This document shows positions 24,313-32,837 of a stretch of 36,482 bases of DNA, in pieces. Location of the stretch: the NCBI RefSeq assembly GCF_001283065.1, contig NZ_CDMK01000002.1, forward strand, positions 56,672-93,153, written 5' to 3'. The notes below the pieces were generated by a model that did no database searches, was not told the DNA's origin, and saw nothing but the letters and a program-made list of their open reading frames with translations. The translations under genes were made by a program, and so were the position numbers. This DNA comes from Helicobacter heilmannii (lineage in GTDB: Bacteria > Campylobacterota > Campylobacteria > Campylobacterales > Helicobacteraceae). Within the stretch, counting starts at the first letter, position 1; the number at the start of each line of letters is the position of its first letter.

Positions 24313-26714
24313 GCACGCTCCCATTCTAAGGTTTCAAAGGGACTGCTAAACACCCCGCTAGTATCTAGGCTCGGGCTCACCATAAACACGCTACTTTTTA
24401 GGCTGTGATCGATGTAAATTTTGCCCGTGAGTGTGTGCCCCTCCCTTCTTAGGCAAATGGTTGCCCCCTCTTCTAGCCCCAAACTCTCTAAATGTGCCTT
24501 AGAAGTGTAAATGCCCTCTTTGAGCTGGAGGTTTTGGCTCTTTAGGGTGTGGGTGTTAAACTGCGTTTCGGCAAATTGCAAATAAGCGTTAAACTCTAGG
24601 GCACTTTCTAGGGGGCTTATAGGTTGGCTAGCTTCTGTGCTTTGTTTTAGGGTGTGTTTAAGCTTATAGCCCCTGTGGTTGCTCTTGTCATTGGCGTAAA
24701 AATTTGTCAAATCGTCATAGGCGACGCCTAAAAAGCCCTTTTCTTGGGGCAATTCGTGGGTATATTCGGCTAAAGTTTCTCCATAAAAGCCAAAGTGCTG
24801 CGCGATGTCGGCAAAATCTAGCCCTTCATAGGCAAGAGCAGGGCGTAAAGCAAGCACCCGCCCTTCAAAATTCACCATGCTCGCCTCCATTTGGCTAAAA
24901 CTGGGTAAAATAAAATCTACTGCGTTTTGCGCCACTCCGTTTATATCTACACAATCGCTATCGAGCACAAAATCCCCTTTGGCACGCACCCCCACACTAG
25001 GGCCAGCGTGGCTGTCTTTTTCTAAGGTGCAAAGCGACACAATGCCTAGGGCATTCGCACTTGGAGGGATTAAAAAGATTTTTAATTTCTCTAGGTTGCT
25101 TGCCTCTTGCAACATTAAAGCGATGTTTTTAGCTTTGGGGTGGGTGTAAATCTCAGGCCCTATCAACAAAGCCACACTGGGGGCTTTCTCCATCAGGGCT
25201 TTGATTTTTTCATAAGTGGAGCTGTCGAGTTTGGCATTTTCTAGCATGGCATATACGGGGGGTTTGGGCTCGGCTTTTTTGGGCTCGGGCTTTGTTTCGC
25301 CCTCTATGCCCTGGGCAACTTCTGCAGGCTCTATAGTCTCTGCAGTCTCTGCAGACCCAGGCTCAACAACCACACTCGCTTTCAAACTCTCTAAGCTCGG
25401 GCTACTCACCCCTAAAGCTAAGAGAAACGCCCCTAAAATGATCTCCTCTGCCCCTACACTATGGCACACAGGCACCACGCTGCGACTCATTTTCTCAAGG
25501 GCTAAATCCTCTAACGGATGGGCGTAAACAAAGCTTGTGCCCTTATTCACCTTTAGGGCATTGGCTAGGGCATATCTTAGTAGGGGGTTTTCATTTTTCA
25601 GTCTTGAGCCCAAAGAGAGCACACAGCCAGAGCTTTTTAAATCTTTCAAGTCGTGCCACTTGGGGCTAAACACGCCTAAAAACTCTTGGAAGGTGTAAAG
25701 TTTTTCATTATGTATGCTAAAGTTGCAAATGCGACGCATTTGTTCCAATAAATACGCCTCTTCATTGGTTAAATCCCCTCCAACATACACCGCCTTAGCC
25801 TCTTTAAGCTTTTGTACGGCCTGATCTATATTCTTGCTACCCCCCCTTGAAGCGTGCAAATCAAAGCCAAAGCGCCCCGCCCCACAAATGGGGTTGTGAT
25901 AAAAGTCGTTGCCGACTCTAAAAATGCGTTGCTCTTCGCCCAAAGTGTCAAAGTGGCGCACCTGATAATCTAATAAACACCCCGCCGCACAATGCATGCA
26001 AGTCGAGTCTATATGCTTTAGCTCCCACGCATTGGCTTTATAGCTAAAATCCTTATACACAATCGCGCCCACGGGGCACACGGCGATACACTCCCCGCAG
26101 TCATAGCAAGGGGCATCGCCTACAAAGGCGATCATGCCCTTTTGTTTGCGGCTCCACACGCTAAAGGGGTCTTTGGGCATGCTCTCTTTGAATTTGTCGG
26201 GGGCGTGTAAATTCGCCTTGCTCGCCTTTAAATTACTATCGCCTATGTTGTCGCTGCAAGTGGTGACACACCTCTCGCACATGATGCACAAATTGGGGTC
26301 ATAAGACGCTTGTGCCCAAAAGGCGAAGGGCTTTAGATTGTCGCGCACACTAAAGGGCTGGCGATCCACTAAGGTTCTATGCGTCATGTCCTGTAACTCG
26401 CACTCGCCGCTTTTATCGCACACCCCACACTCTAGGGGGTGATTGACATCGTAGGTTTGCATGATCATCTGGCGCTCAGCGACTAAAGCAGGGGTCTTCG
26501 TGGCGACTTTGGTGTTGGGCTTAGGTTTGGTGTTGCAGGCATAAACCCTTTTGCCCTCCACCTCCACCATACACATTTTACAAGCCACCGTGGGCGAGCA
26601 CCCGCTCAAATAGCAAATGGCGGGGATATACACTCCGGCACTGCGCGCCGCTTCTAAAATGGTCTGCCCCTCGCTAAACTCTACTTGTTGCCCGTCTATT
26701 TCTATGCTTGGCAT
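24309..26714 (-). CDS. nuoG: NADH-quinone oxidoreductase subunit G
   Basis: 801 residues, peripheral arm Fe-S subunit. Cluster motifs in order: the 2Fe-2S loop CYLSGCSPTVACKMCMVEV, the His-ligated HPLECGVCDKSGECELQD, then CIMCERCVTTC, CYDCGECIAVCPVGA and CMHCAAGCLLDYQVRH. The rest is a molybdopterin-oxidoreductase-like fold without cofactor residues I could identify. Near residues 440-480 a Pro/Glu/Ala-rich stretch (EPAEVAQGIEGETKPEPKK) is a likely unstructured linker. It follows the HP1264-like gene with only three bases between, so the HP1265 gene that H. pylori has at this point is absent. HP1266 equivalent. Confidence 0.93.
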   Translation of the reverse strand: MPSIEIDGQQVEFSEGQTILEAARSAGVYIPAICYLSGCSPTVACKMCMVEVEGKRVYACNTKPKPNTKVATKTPALVAERQMIMQTYDVNHPLECGVCDKSGECELQDMTHRTLVDRQPFSVRDNLKPFAFWAQASYDPNLCIMCERCVTTCSDNIGDSNLKASKANLHAPDKFKESMPKDPFSVWSRKQKGMIAFVGDAPCYDCGECIAVCPVGAIVYKDFSYKANAWELKHIDSTCMHCAAGCLLDYQVRHFDTLGEEQRIFRVGNDFYHNPICGAGRFGFDLHASRGGSKNIDQAVQKLKEAKAVYVGGDLTNEEAYLLEQMRRICNFSIHNEKLYTFQEFLGVFSPKWHDLKDLKSSGCVLSLGSRLKNENPLLRYALANALKVNKGTSFVYAHPLEDLALEKMSRSVVPVCHSVGAEEIILGAFLLALGVSSPSLESLKASVVVEPGSAETAETIEPAEVAQGIEGETKPEPKKAEPKPPVYAMLENAKLDSSTYEKIKALMEKAPSVALLIGPEIYTHPKAKNIALMLQEASNLEKLKIFLIPPSANALGIVSLCTLEKDSHAGPSVGVRAKGDFVLDSDCVDINGVAQNAVDFILPSFSQMEASMVNFEGRVLALRPALAYEGLDFADIAQHFGFYGETLAEYTHELPQEKGFLGVAYDDLTNFYANDKSNHRGYKLKHTLKQSTEASQPISPLESALEFNAYLQFAETQFNTHTLKSQNLQLKEGIYTSKAHLESLGLEEGATICLRREGHTLTGKIYIDHSLKSSVFMVSPSLDTSGVFSSPFETLEWERA

Positions 26715-26717
26715 GCC

Positions 26718-26957
26718 TTAAGCCCTTTTCACCACTAAAGTCCAATCCACTCGATTGAAGCGCAAAGAGTTCATTAAAATATCCCCTCTCTGTTTGATCG
26801 TCTCCGCGCTCTGCTCCACAATGTCAAAATCCACCACTTCAAACATAAAGATCACCACTTCCCCCGGGCTTACACTGCTATCTAAAATCGCTCCCATGCG
26901 CTCTAAAACCACACTATTTGGCTCATCTCTTAAATGCCGTAAATCAAAGCGTTTCAT
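26718..26957 (-). CDS. NuoE-position small protein (HP1264-like)
   Basis: 79 residues with no cysteine, so it cannot carry the 2Fe-2S cluster of true NuoE. It begins [20 protein letters not shown] and has a central acidic segment ([17 protein letters not shown]). In H. pylori and Campylobacter this place in the nuo operon holds a small unrelated protein instead of NuoE, and this gene corresponds to HP1264. It overlaps the nuoD stop (ATGA). It is inferred to help couple the unidentified electron donor (probably flavodoxin or ferredoxin) to the complex, but this is not shown by the sequence. Confidence 0.8.
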   Translation of the reverse strand: MKRFDLRHLRDEPNSVVLERMGAILDSSVSPGEVVIFMFEVVDFDIVEQSAETIKQRGDILMNSLRFNRVDWTLVVKRA

Positions 26958-28183
26958 CGATCCACCTCCCCAAAGACAGCATTACTCGAACCGATGATCG
27001 TTACAGCGTCTGCTAGATACTGCCCCACTAAAATATCCTGCATCGAACCTATATGAAAGAAACTAGGGGCGCGGATTTTTAAGCGGTAAGGGTAGGGCTC
27101 GCCCTCTGAGTGGATAAAAAAACCCAGCTCACCCTTTGGCGACTCGGTGGGGGCATACACCTCGCCTCTTGGCGGGCGCATGCCTTGCGTTACCAAGACG
27201 AAGTGCTGCATCAGGGCGTAGTTCTGCGTCATGATGTCCTCTTTAGGCGCGCTGAAATACTGCGGGGCGTGCGCCATAATGCTAGGCTCTGTGGGGGCGT
27301 GCATGGGGATTAATTGCTCTAAAATGCGTAGGGACTCTAAAATCTCTAGCATATACAGCTGGTAGCGGTCGTAGCTATCCCCATAATTGCCCACGGGTAT
27401 GTCAAAGTCTAGCTCAGGGTAGAGCTCATAAGGCTCTTCCTTACGCACATCATAGGCTATGCCCGTGCCTCTTAGCATGATCCCACTTGCTCCCCACGAT
27501 TTGGCTTGTTCCTTAGTGATTGTGCCGACATTTTCTAAACGGGCTTTCCAAATGCGGTTGCTGTCTAAAAGCCCACTGATGAGTTTATGCATCTCTCTAA
27601 CTTCTTGAATGAAGGCTTTTAAGCCCTCTAGCCAGTTAGAAGGCAAATCCAAGGGCACGCCCCCGATTCTAATGGCATTGTGTGTGAGTCTTGCCCCGCA
27701 ATAATCCTCCATCAAATCCAGCCCATACTCACGGGTTTTAAAGCAATACAAAAACACCGACATCGCCCCGACATCCAGCGCATGCACGCTTAAAAAGAAA
27801 ATATGCGAAATGACGCGGTTGAGCTCTAAAAGCAGGGTGCGGATCACCTGCGCGCGTCTAGGGATTGTTACGCCCAAAAGTGTTTCCACAGCATGGGCAA
27901 AAGCGTAGTTATTGCTCGTGGATGAAGTGTAGTCTAGGCGGTCGGTGGTGGGCATGTACTCGTTGTAGGTCATGTTCTCGCCCAATTTTTCACAGCCTCG
28001 ATGCAGGTAGCCAATTTCTGGCGTGGCTTTGGTGATTTTCTCGCCCTCTAACTCTAAGATCAAACGCAACTGCCCATGTGAAGAGGGGTGCTGGGGACCA
28101 AAGTTGATCACCATTTGCTTGTCATCGCGCTCAAACAAGACATTTTCAAATTGCGGTTTGAGTTTGGTAAAGATTTGTGCCAT
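26954..28183 (-). CDS. nuoD: NADH-quinone oxidoreductase subunit D
   Basis: 409 residues, the large hydrogenase-like 49-kDa subunit that shapes the quinone site with NuoB. Landmarks: [20 protein letters not shown] (quinone-site His), [58 protein letters not shown] and the C-terminal [14 protein letters not shown]. NuoC and NuoD are separate, not fused. The ATG shares its A with the nuoC stop TAA. HP1263 equivalent. Confidence 0.97.
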   Translation of the reverse strand: MAQIFTKLKPQFENVLFERDDKQMVINFGPQHPSSHGQLRLILELEGEKITKATPEIGYLHRGCEKLGENMTYNEYMPTTDRLDYTSSTSNNYAFAHAVETLLGVTIPRRAQVIRTLLLELNRVISHIFFLSVHALDVGAMSVFLYCFKTREYGLDLMEDYCGARLTHNAIRIGGVPLDLPSNWLEGLKAFIQEVREMHKLISGLLDSNRIWKARLENVGTITKEQAKSWGASGIMLRGTGIAYDVRKEEPYELYPELDFDIPVGNYGDSYDRYQLYMLEILESLRILEQLIPMHAPTEPSIMAHAPQYFSAPKEDIMTQNYALMQHFVLVTQGMRPPRGEVYAPTESPKGELGFFIHSEGEPYPYRLKIRAPSFFHIGSMQDILVGQYLADAVTIIGSSNAVFGEVDR

Positions 28184-28980
28184 TAGGGGCGCTCCTTCAA
28201 CTCTATGGGCTCTTGACTGTGTAGGTCCTTGACGAACACAGATTTCTTAAAGGTGTGTTTGCCCGTCTTGTCCTCTAAAGGCAAGCCCTTGGCCTGCTCG
28301 TGCCCGACTTTAGAGAAGCTAAAGGTGTCCTTCTCATCTACCCGTGCGCTATCCCTCTGCTCGGGTCCGATCACCTCGCGGTATTCCTTACCAAAAATCT
28401 TATCCACCTCATACCAAGCGGCGTGCTCATCGCCTTTAAGCGGATAGGACTTTAAGAGCGGGTGGCCCACCCAATCATCGGGCATCAAAATGCGCTTTAG
28501 GTGCTTATGTCCAGCAAAGACGATCCCAAACATGTCATACACCTCCCGCTCGCTCCACAGGGCGGATTTAAATAGGTGGCTTAAGGTGGGAGGGTTTTCA
28601 CCCTTTTTAAGCACAGCCTTTAAACGCACGCGCCTTTTGGTGGCATATCCAGGCAGATAGGATAGAAACTGATAAAACAGCTCAAACTCCCCCCTTTTTT
28701 CTAAGAAGTCGATCGCGCTCATCTCGCTTAAAGTCTCATAGCCCAAATTTTTTAACCTTTCAGCGACCTGTGCCACTTCTTGCACTTCTATGACAAACAC
28801 CGCCGTGTCTATCTCTATAAAGCAATCGAGCACCTTGTGGTAATAGCTTAAATGGTTGTAAATCACCTCATAGGGCGAGCCGGTGATGGGCGTTTTAGGC
28901 GTGGCGGGCACGACATAGAAGCGATCGGAGTAATGGACTTGCTTTTGGACATTGGCATTGGGGCGTTGTTTTCTAACCAT
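28183..28980 (-). CDS. nuoC: NADH-quinone oxidoreductase subunit C
   Basis: 265 residues from the ATG at 28980. A TTG one codon earlier is a less likely start. The 30-kDa subunit signature is [21 protein letters not shown] then [17 protein letters not shown]. The N-terminal tail is basic ([19 protein letters not shown]), and the C-terminus has an extension (about residues 220-265) with many charged residues ([17 protein letters not shown]). Eleven bases separate it from nuoB. HP1262 equivalent. Confidence 0.95.
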   Translation of the reverse strand: MVRKQRPNANVQKQVHYSDRFYVVPATPKTPITGSPYEVIYNHLSYYHKVLDCFIEIDTAVFVIEVQEVAQVAERLKNLGYETLSEMSAIDFLEKRGEFELFYQFLSYLPGYATKRRVRLKAVLKKGENPPTLSHLFKSALWSEREVYDMFGIVFAGHKHLKRILMPDDWVGHPLLKSYPLKGDEHAAWYEVDKIFGKEYREVIGPEQRDSARVDEKDTFSFSKVGHEQAKGLPLEDKTGKHTFKKSVFVKDLHSQEPIELKERP

Positions 28981-28991
28981 CAAGAGAACCT

Positions 28992-29501
28992 TTAGATCAA
29001 GCGTTTTTGGTTGGTTTCGGGCAGGGCTTTTTGGCGGCGGATTTTATCTTGCAACACCATTAAAGCGTATTGCAGGGTCTCAGGGCGGGGCGCACACCCG
29101 GGCAGGTAAATGTCCACAGGGATCACCCGATCCACCCCTTGCACCGTGGCGTAGGTGTTGAACATCCCGCCTGTGTTCGCGCACGAGCCCATCGAGATCA
29201 CCCATTTAGGTTCGGGCATTTGGTCGTAAAGCCTTCTTGTAAACTCGGCGTGCTTTTTGGTGAGCGTGCCCGCGATGATCATCACATCCGATTGTCTAGG
29301 CGAAGCCCTAAAAATCGTGCCAAATCTATCGAAGTCAAAGCGCGAACCCCCCGTTGCCATCATCTCAATGGCGCAACACGCCAGCCCATAAGTTAAGGGC
29401 CATAGCGAGTTGCTGCGCCCCCAATTGAGCAAACGATCCAAAGTCGTTAAAGCAACGGGGAGTCCCCCATTTTTTAAATAACTCACTGCATGCTGTGCCA
29501 C
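28992..29501 (-). CDS. nuoB: NADH-quinone oxidoreductase subunit B
   Basis: 169 residues. It holds the N2 [4Fe-4S] cluster that reduces quinone, with ligands in [33 protein letters not shown] and [13 protein letters not shown], including the tandem Cys pair. The start is GTG at 29501 with AAAGGAG seven bases upstream, overlapping the nuoA end by 19 bases. It therefore has a short N-terminal extension before [20 protein letters not shown]1261 equivalent. Confidence 0.95.
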   Translation of the reverse strand: MAQHAVSYLKNGGLPVALTTLDRLLNWGRSNSLWPLTYGLACCAIEMMATGGSRFDFDRFGTIFRASPRQSDVMIIAGTLTKKHAEFTRRLYDQMPEPKWVISMGSCANTGGMFNTYATVQGVDRVIPVDIYLPGCAPRPETLQYALMVLQDKIRRQKALPETNQKRLI

Positions 29502-29878
29502 TCTAGTGCTCCTTTCTTTAGGGCATATACAAAGCCCACCACTAATAGGCCGATAAAACTTAGCATTTCAAAAAAGCCCCAAAGGCCCAATTCTTTAAAG
29601 TCCAACGCCCAAGGGAACATGAACACAATCTCCACATCAAAGAGAATGAATAACACCGACATGGCGTAAAACTGGTGGCCCAAGCGGTTTTGCTGCTTTA
29701 GGGCAAGCGGGCCACACTCATAGGCGGCGAGCTTCAACTTCTCGTTTTGCTTGCGCGCCAACTTGCGGCTAATGAACCGCTGTATCCGCAAAGTCCAATT
29801 AAAGACTAAAAAGCTAAAGACCAATAAAATAAACACCCCAAAATAGGGATGTTCGGCGACATTCTCTACGTCCACCAC
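29483..29878 (-). CDS. nuoA: NADH-quinone oxidoreductase subunit A
   Basis: 131 residues, three membrane helices, first gene of the nuo operon. The family loop [19 protein letters not shown] with its exposed Cys, used as a deactive-state marker in complex I, is present, followed by [20 protein letters not shown] with membrane acidic residues. The start is GTG at 29878 with GGGAG just upstream. A promoter lies at 29921-29929. HP1260 equivalent. Confidence 0.94.
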   Translation of the reverse strand: MVDVENVAEHPYFGVFILLVFSFLVFNWTLRIQRFISRKLARKQNEKLKLAAYECGPLALKQQNRLGHQFYAMSVLFILFDVEIVFMFPWALDFKELGLWGFFEMLSFIGLLVVGFVYALKKGALEWHSMQ

Positions 29879-29920
29879 TCGCTCCCATGAACTTAAGATA
29901 ACGAAGCATTAAACCCAACT

Positions 29921-29929
29921 ATTAAAGCA
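29921..29929 (-). promoter_or_regulatory. Extended -10 promoter of the nuo operon
   Basis: TGCTTTAAT reads 29929-29921 on the minus strand, an extended -10 (TGn-TTTAAT). Transcription would begin near 29914, giving a leader of about 36 bases before the nuoA GTG. It is divergent from, and about 65 bases away from, the ttcA promoter. Confidence 0.5.
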
Positions 29930-29988
29930 TATTTTCATTAATCTTAACTTTTGGCACGAGGATAAGTTGGGGTAAGTGTGTCGTTTTG

Positions 29989-29997
29989 TGCTATAAT
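29989..29997 (+). promoter_or_regulatory. Extended -10 promoter of ttcA-terC
   Basis: TGCTATAAT (29989-29997) is a perfect extended -10 box. The start of transcription is expected near 30004, about 45 bases before the ttcA ATG. This is the best promoter match in the window. Confidence 0.65.
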
Positions 29998-30048
29998 GCC
30001 CCTTTCTTATCCCATATTTTGCGGTGCAAACTATTGCTAGGGACAAAC

Positions 30049-30816
30049 ATGTATGAAATCAGTAAAAAAATCTTAAATGTCGTGGGGCGCACAAACGCCG
30101 CCTATAATTTGATCGGCGAGGGGGATAAAGTTTTGGTGGGGCTTAGCGGGGGTAAGGACTCGATCCTGCTCTCTTGCATTTTGGCGCGCATGCAAGCGCA
30201 TGCGCCTTTTAAGTTCAGCTTCAAGGCCGTCACAGTGCATTATGGACTCAATGAAGATTTGGCGTGGCTCACTAAACTTTGTGAGGAGCAAAACATCCCG
30301 CACGAAATCCTACACACTAATATTGCCAAAACCATCAGAGAAAAACGCCGCGAGCAAAGCTCTTACTGCTCTTTCTGCTCGCGCATGCGCCGCGGGGTGC
30401 TCTACAACTACGCCCTAGAAAATGGCTTTAATAAACTTGCCATCGCCCACCATTTAGACGATGCCGCCGAGAGCTTTTTTATGAACTTCACCTACAACGG
30501 CAGCTTACGCAGCATGCCCCCCATTTACAAGGCAGAAAATGGGTTATTTGTGATCCGTCCGCTCATCCACATCAGAGAGCGCCAAAGCATCGACTTTGTC
30601 AAATCCCAAAACATCCCCACCGCCCCCGATTGCAACTGCCCAGCCAAACAGCCCGACTCGGACAAACCCCCGATCGCCAGGCTTGCCACCAAGAACTTTT
30701 TAAAAGAAATGGAGCGCGCCAACCCCACGCTTTTCACATCGCTGAAAAACGCCTTTTGCAACTTGCATGCCAACAGCTTTAGCGACCACGCCTTTTTGGA
30801 CGCACAGGGGGCATAA
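30049..30816 (+). CDS. ttcA: tRNA 2-thiocytidine biosynthesis protein
   Basis: 255 residues from the ATG at 30049, which has AGGGA upstream. Longer reading to 29986 would run across the promoter. TtcA adds sulfur to cytidine 32 of some tRNAs. It has the PP-loop ATP-binding motif VGLSGGKDSILL and a CxxC pair in SSYCSFCSRMRRG that binds an Fe-S cluster. Also present are IAHHLDDAAESFFMNFTYNG, a third Cys region PDCNCPAKQ, and the C-terminal FLKEMERANP. The stop (30814-30816) abuts the terC ATG, so the two form an operon. Confidence 0.93.
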   Translation: MYEISKKILNVVGRTNAAYNLIGEGDKVLVGLSGGKDSILLSCILARMQAHAPFKFSFKAVTVHYGLNEDLAWLTKLCEEQNIPHEILHTNIAKTIREKRREQSSYCSFCSRMRRGVLYNYALENGFNKLAIAHHLDDAAESFFMNFTYNGSLRSMPPIYKAENGLFVIRPLIHIRERQSIDFVKSQNIPTAPDCNCPAKQPDSDKPPIARLATKNFLKEMERANPTLFTSLKNAFCNLHANSFSDHAFLDAQGA

Positions 30817-31995
30817 ATGGGACTTGATTTAATCGTTTTCTTGCTTTTTATGGCTCTAGCCCTTTTCATCGACTTTAAAGCGCACAGCCACGATCAGGTG
30901 ATGGGGCTAAAAAGTGCTATAGGTTGGTCTCTCTTTTGGGTCGCCACCGCCCTGCTCTTTGCCGCCTATTTGTATTGGCATGACGGCGCGACGAGCATGT
31001 CGCTTTTCTTAACGGGCTATGTGCTGGAGAAAGCCCTGTCTGTGGACAATCTCTTTGTCATGATGGCGATTTTTGCGTGGTTTAAAGTGCCCGAGATTTA
31101 CCGCCACCGCGTGCTGTACTATGGCATCATCGGGGCAATTGTCTTTAGGCTCATCTTTGTGCTGGTGGGCAGCGGCCTTATGCATTTATCCGCCTATGTG
31201 GAAATTGTCTTTGGCTTGCTGGTGGGCTATAGCTGTGTGGTGATGGTGAAAAACCAAGAGAAAGAAGAGGATACGGGCGAGGAGGACTACTCCAAACATT
31301 TAGCCTACCGCCTGGTGTATAAATTCTTCCCTGTCTATCCTAAATTGGTCGGGCATGATTTTTTCATCAAAAAAGAGCAGCTAAGCAGCCTAGAGCGCAA
31401 TTTAGAAGGGCAGGAGGCGAGCGAATTGCACCACCAAAGTGCTTTTGCTAAGGCCAAGATCATCGCCACACCCTTATTCTTGTGTTTGGCGGTGATTGAG
31501 CTTAGCGATGTGATGTTTGCCTTTGACAGTGTGCCCGCCGTGATTGCGGTGAGTAAAGAGCCTTTGATCATCTACAGTGCGATGATGTTTGCCATTCTAG
31601 GGCTTAGAAGTTTGTATTTCGTGCTTGAAGTGCTTAAAGGGCATTTGATCTATTTAGAAAAAAGCGTGATTGTAGTGTTAGCGTTCATCAGCCTAAAGCT
31701 CATCCTGGCCGCCACCGATCAGCTCTTTGGGGTGGGTGTGGACATTAGCCCCACCATCAGCCTTTATATTGTGCTGGGTGTGCTGGGTGCGGGGGTGCTC
31801 TTAAGCCTATTTAAGGGCAAGCAAGAGCGCGCACCCACACCAAGTAGCCCCGATCATTTTGAAGAGCCAAGTGTAGAAACACCCAAACAAGAGGTGGCGG
31901 ACTTCACCCACACAAGGCTCAACAACTGCGAGCATAAAATCCAAGAGCTAGAGGATCGGGTTAGCAAACTTGAAGAGGAGAAACATAAGCCCTAA
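30817..31995 (+). CDS. TerC/Alx-family membrane metal transporter
   Basis: 392 residues with about nine membrane helices. The two TerC signature helices carry membrane acidic residues: GYVLEKALSVDNLFVMMAIF near residue 67 and VIELSDVMFAFDSVPAVIAVS near residue 225, with the intervening HRVLYYGIIGAIVFRLIF. Relatives export Mn2+ or are linked to tellurite resistance, so metal export is a reasonable inference. After the last helix (about residue 335) comes a hydrophilic tail with PTPSSPDHFEEPS and a short coiled coil (HKIQELEDRVSKLEEEKHK). It begins directly after the ttcA stop. I know of no TerC gene next to ttcA in H. pylori, so the pairing may be particular to this lineage. Confidence 0.88.
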   Translation: MGLDLIVFLLFMALALFIDFKAHSHDQVMGLKSAIGWSLFWVATALLFAAYLYWHDGATSMSLFLTGYVLEKALSVDNLFVMMAIFAWFKVPEIYRHRVLYYGIIGAIVFRLIFVLVGSGLMHLSAYVEIVFGLLVGYSCVVMVKNQEKEEDTGEEDYSKHLAYRLVYKFFPVYPKLVGHDFFIKKEQLSSLERNLEGQEASELHHQSAFAKAKIIATPLFLCLAVIELSDVMFAFDSVPAVIAVSKEPLIIYSAMMFAILGLRSLYFVLEVLKGHLIYLEKSVIVVLAFISLKLILAATDQLFGVGVDISPTISLYIVLGVLGAGVLLSLFKGKQERAPTPSSPDHFEEPSVETPKQEVADFTHTRLNNCEHKIQELEDRVSKLEEEKHKP

Positions 31996-32040
31996 AAATA
32001 TGACTTAGAGGCTTAAAGTGGAGTCAATGGGGCTAAATTT

Positions 32041-32049
32041 TGCTAAAAT
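32041..32049 (+). promoter_or_regulatory. Extended -10 promoter of the outer-membrane protein operon
   Basis: TGCTAAAAT (32041-32049) is an extended -10 box 33 bases before the GTG start of the outer-membrane protein gene, with AAGGGG between them serving as ribosome binding site. It lies in the 86-base gap after terC. Confidence 0.5.
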
Positions 32050-32081
32050 AGTGTTTTTATTTTATAGATAAGGGGTTTTGC

Positions 32082-32828
32082 GTGTTCCAGAAAGTGGTTT
32101 TTCAAATGCTAGGCTTGGGGGCTTTGGTGGGTTGTTTGCCCTTAGAAGCGGCTAAAAATGGTTGGTATGCCCAGGCGGGGTTAATCTACTCACATGCGGC
32201 GGGGGCAAATGCGACACGCACCCCTAATGATACTTGGAACAGTCCCTTTGCTGGTGACATGGGCGGTGTGGATTTTGTGGGAGGCTACAAACAATTCTTT
32301 GGCAAAAAAAAGCACTGGGGTGTGCGTTACTACGGACTCATCAGCCTACAGGGTGGGGGCTTTTCAGAAAAAACGGGTAATAAATATCCCACACGAGGGC
32401 CCTTGGGCAGTTTCTTTTATGGCGTGGGCATCGATGCGCTGTGGACATTCTTTCACAATCGGGGCACAGAGATCGGAGCGTTTGTGGGCATGGCCGTGGG
32501 GGGGATAAGCTGGGCTGCGGGTGCAGGCAAGGCTAATGATGTGTGCCAAACCAAAGTTACGAATGGTACTTGTGTGAGCATGAATCATTTGGCCCTTAAA
32601 AACTCCATTGGCAACCCCAATGCAACCTACTCCCCCACCTTCGTGCAGTGGATGTTTAATTTTGGGGTGCGGGCGAACTTTGGGGCACACAATGGCGTGG
32701 AAGTGGGCTTTAGAGTCCCTGCCGTCAACACGCCCTTTTACACCTTAACTAATGGCAATATCTCCACCAGCACCATCTCCTTTAGACGAGTGATCGCACT
32801 GTATGCCAACTATGTGTATAACTTCTAA
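32082..32828 (+). CDS. Helicobacter outer-membrane beta-barrel protein (Hop/Hof-like)
   Basis: 248 residues. The start is GTG at 32082 with AAGGGG upstream. A signal peptide (MFQKVVFQMLGLGALVGCLPLEA) is followed by AKNGWYAQAGLIYSH, the way Helicobacter outer-membrane proteins begin. The remainder alternates amphipathic strands with Gly/aromatic residues (GGYKQFFGKKKHWGVRYYG, GVGIDALWTFFHNRG). It ends in a strand with terminal Phe (RRVIALYANYVYNF), the signal for outer-membrane insertion. A Cys pair in DVCQTKVTNGTC may close a surface loop. The exact subfamily is not resolved. No phase-variable CT or poly-C tract is present. The catalase-like gene follows nine bases later. Confidence 0.85.
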   Translation: MFQKVVFQMLGLGALVGCLPLEAAKNGWYAQAGLIYSHAAGANATRTPNDTWNSPFAGDMGGVDFVGGYKQFFGKKKHWGVRYYGLISLQGGGFSEKTGNKYPTRGPLGSFFYGVGIDALWTFFHNRGTEIGAFVGMAVGGISWAAGAGKANDVCQTKVTNGTCVSMNHLALKNSIGNPNATYSPTFVQWMFNFGVRANFGAHNGVEVGFRVPAVNTPFYTLTNGNISTSTISFRRVIALYANYVYNF

Positions 32829-32837
32829 GGGAGAGTG

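Noticed and set aside
23891-24316. 141-codon minus-strand frame over nuoH
   Set aside because: It is a shifted reading of nuoH, rich in Arg/His/Cys, and the real NuoH frame has all family motifs.
29986-30048. Earlier start of ttcA at 29986
   Set aside because: It would translate across the TATAAT promoter box. The ATG at 30049 has a ribosome binding site and gives the usual TtcA beginning.
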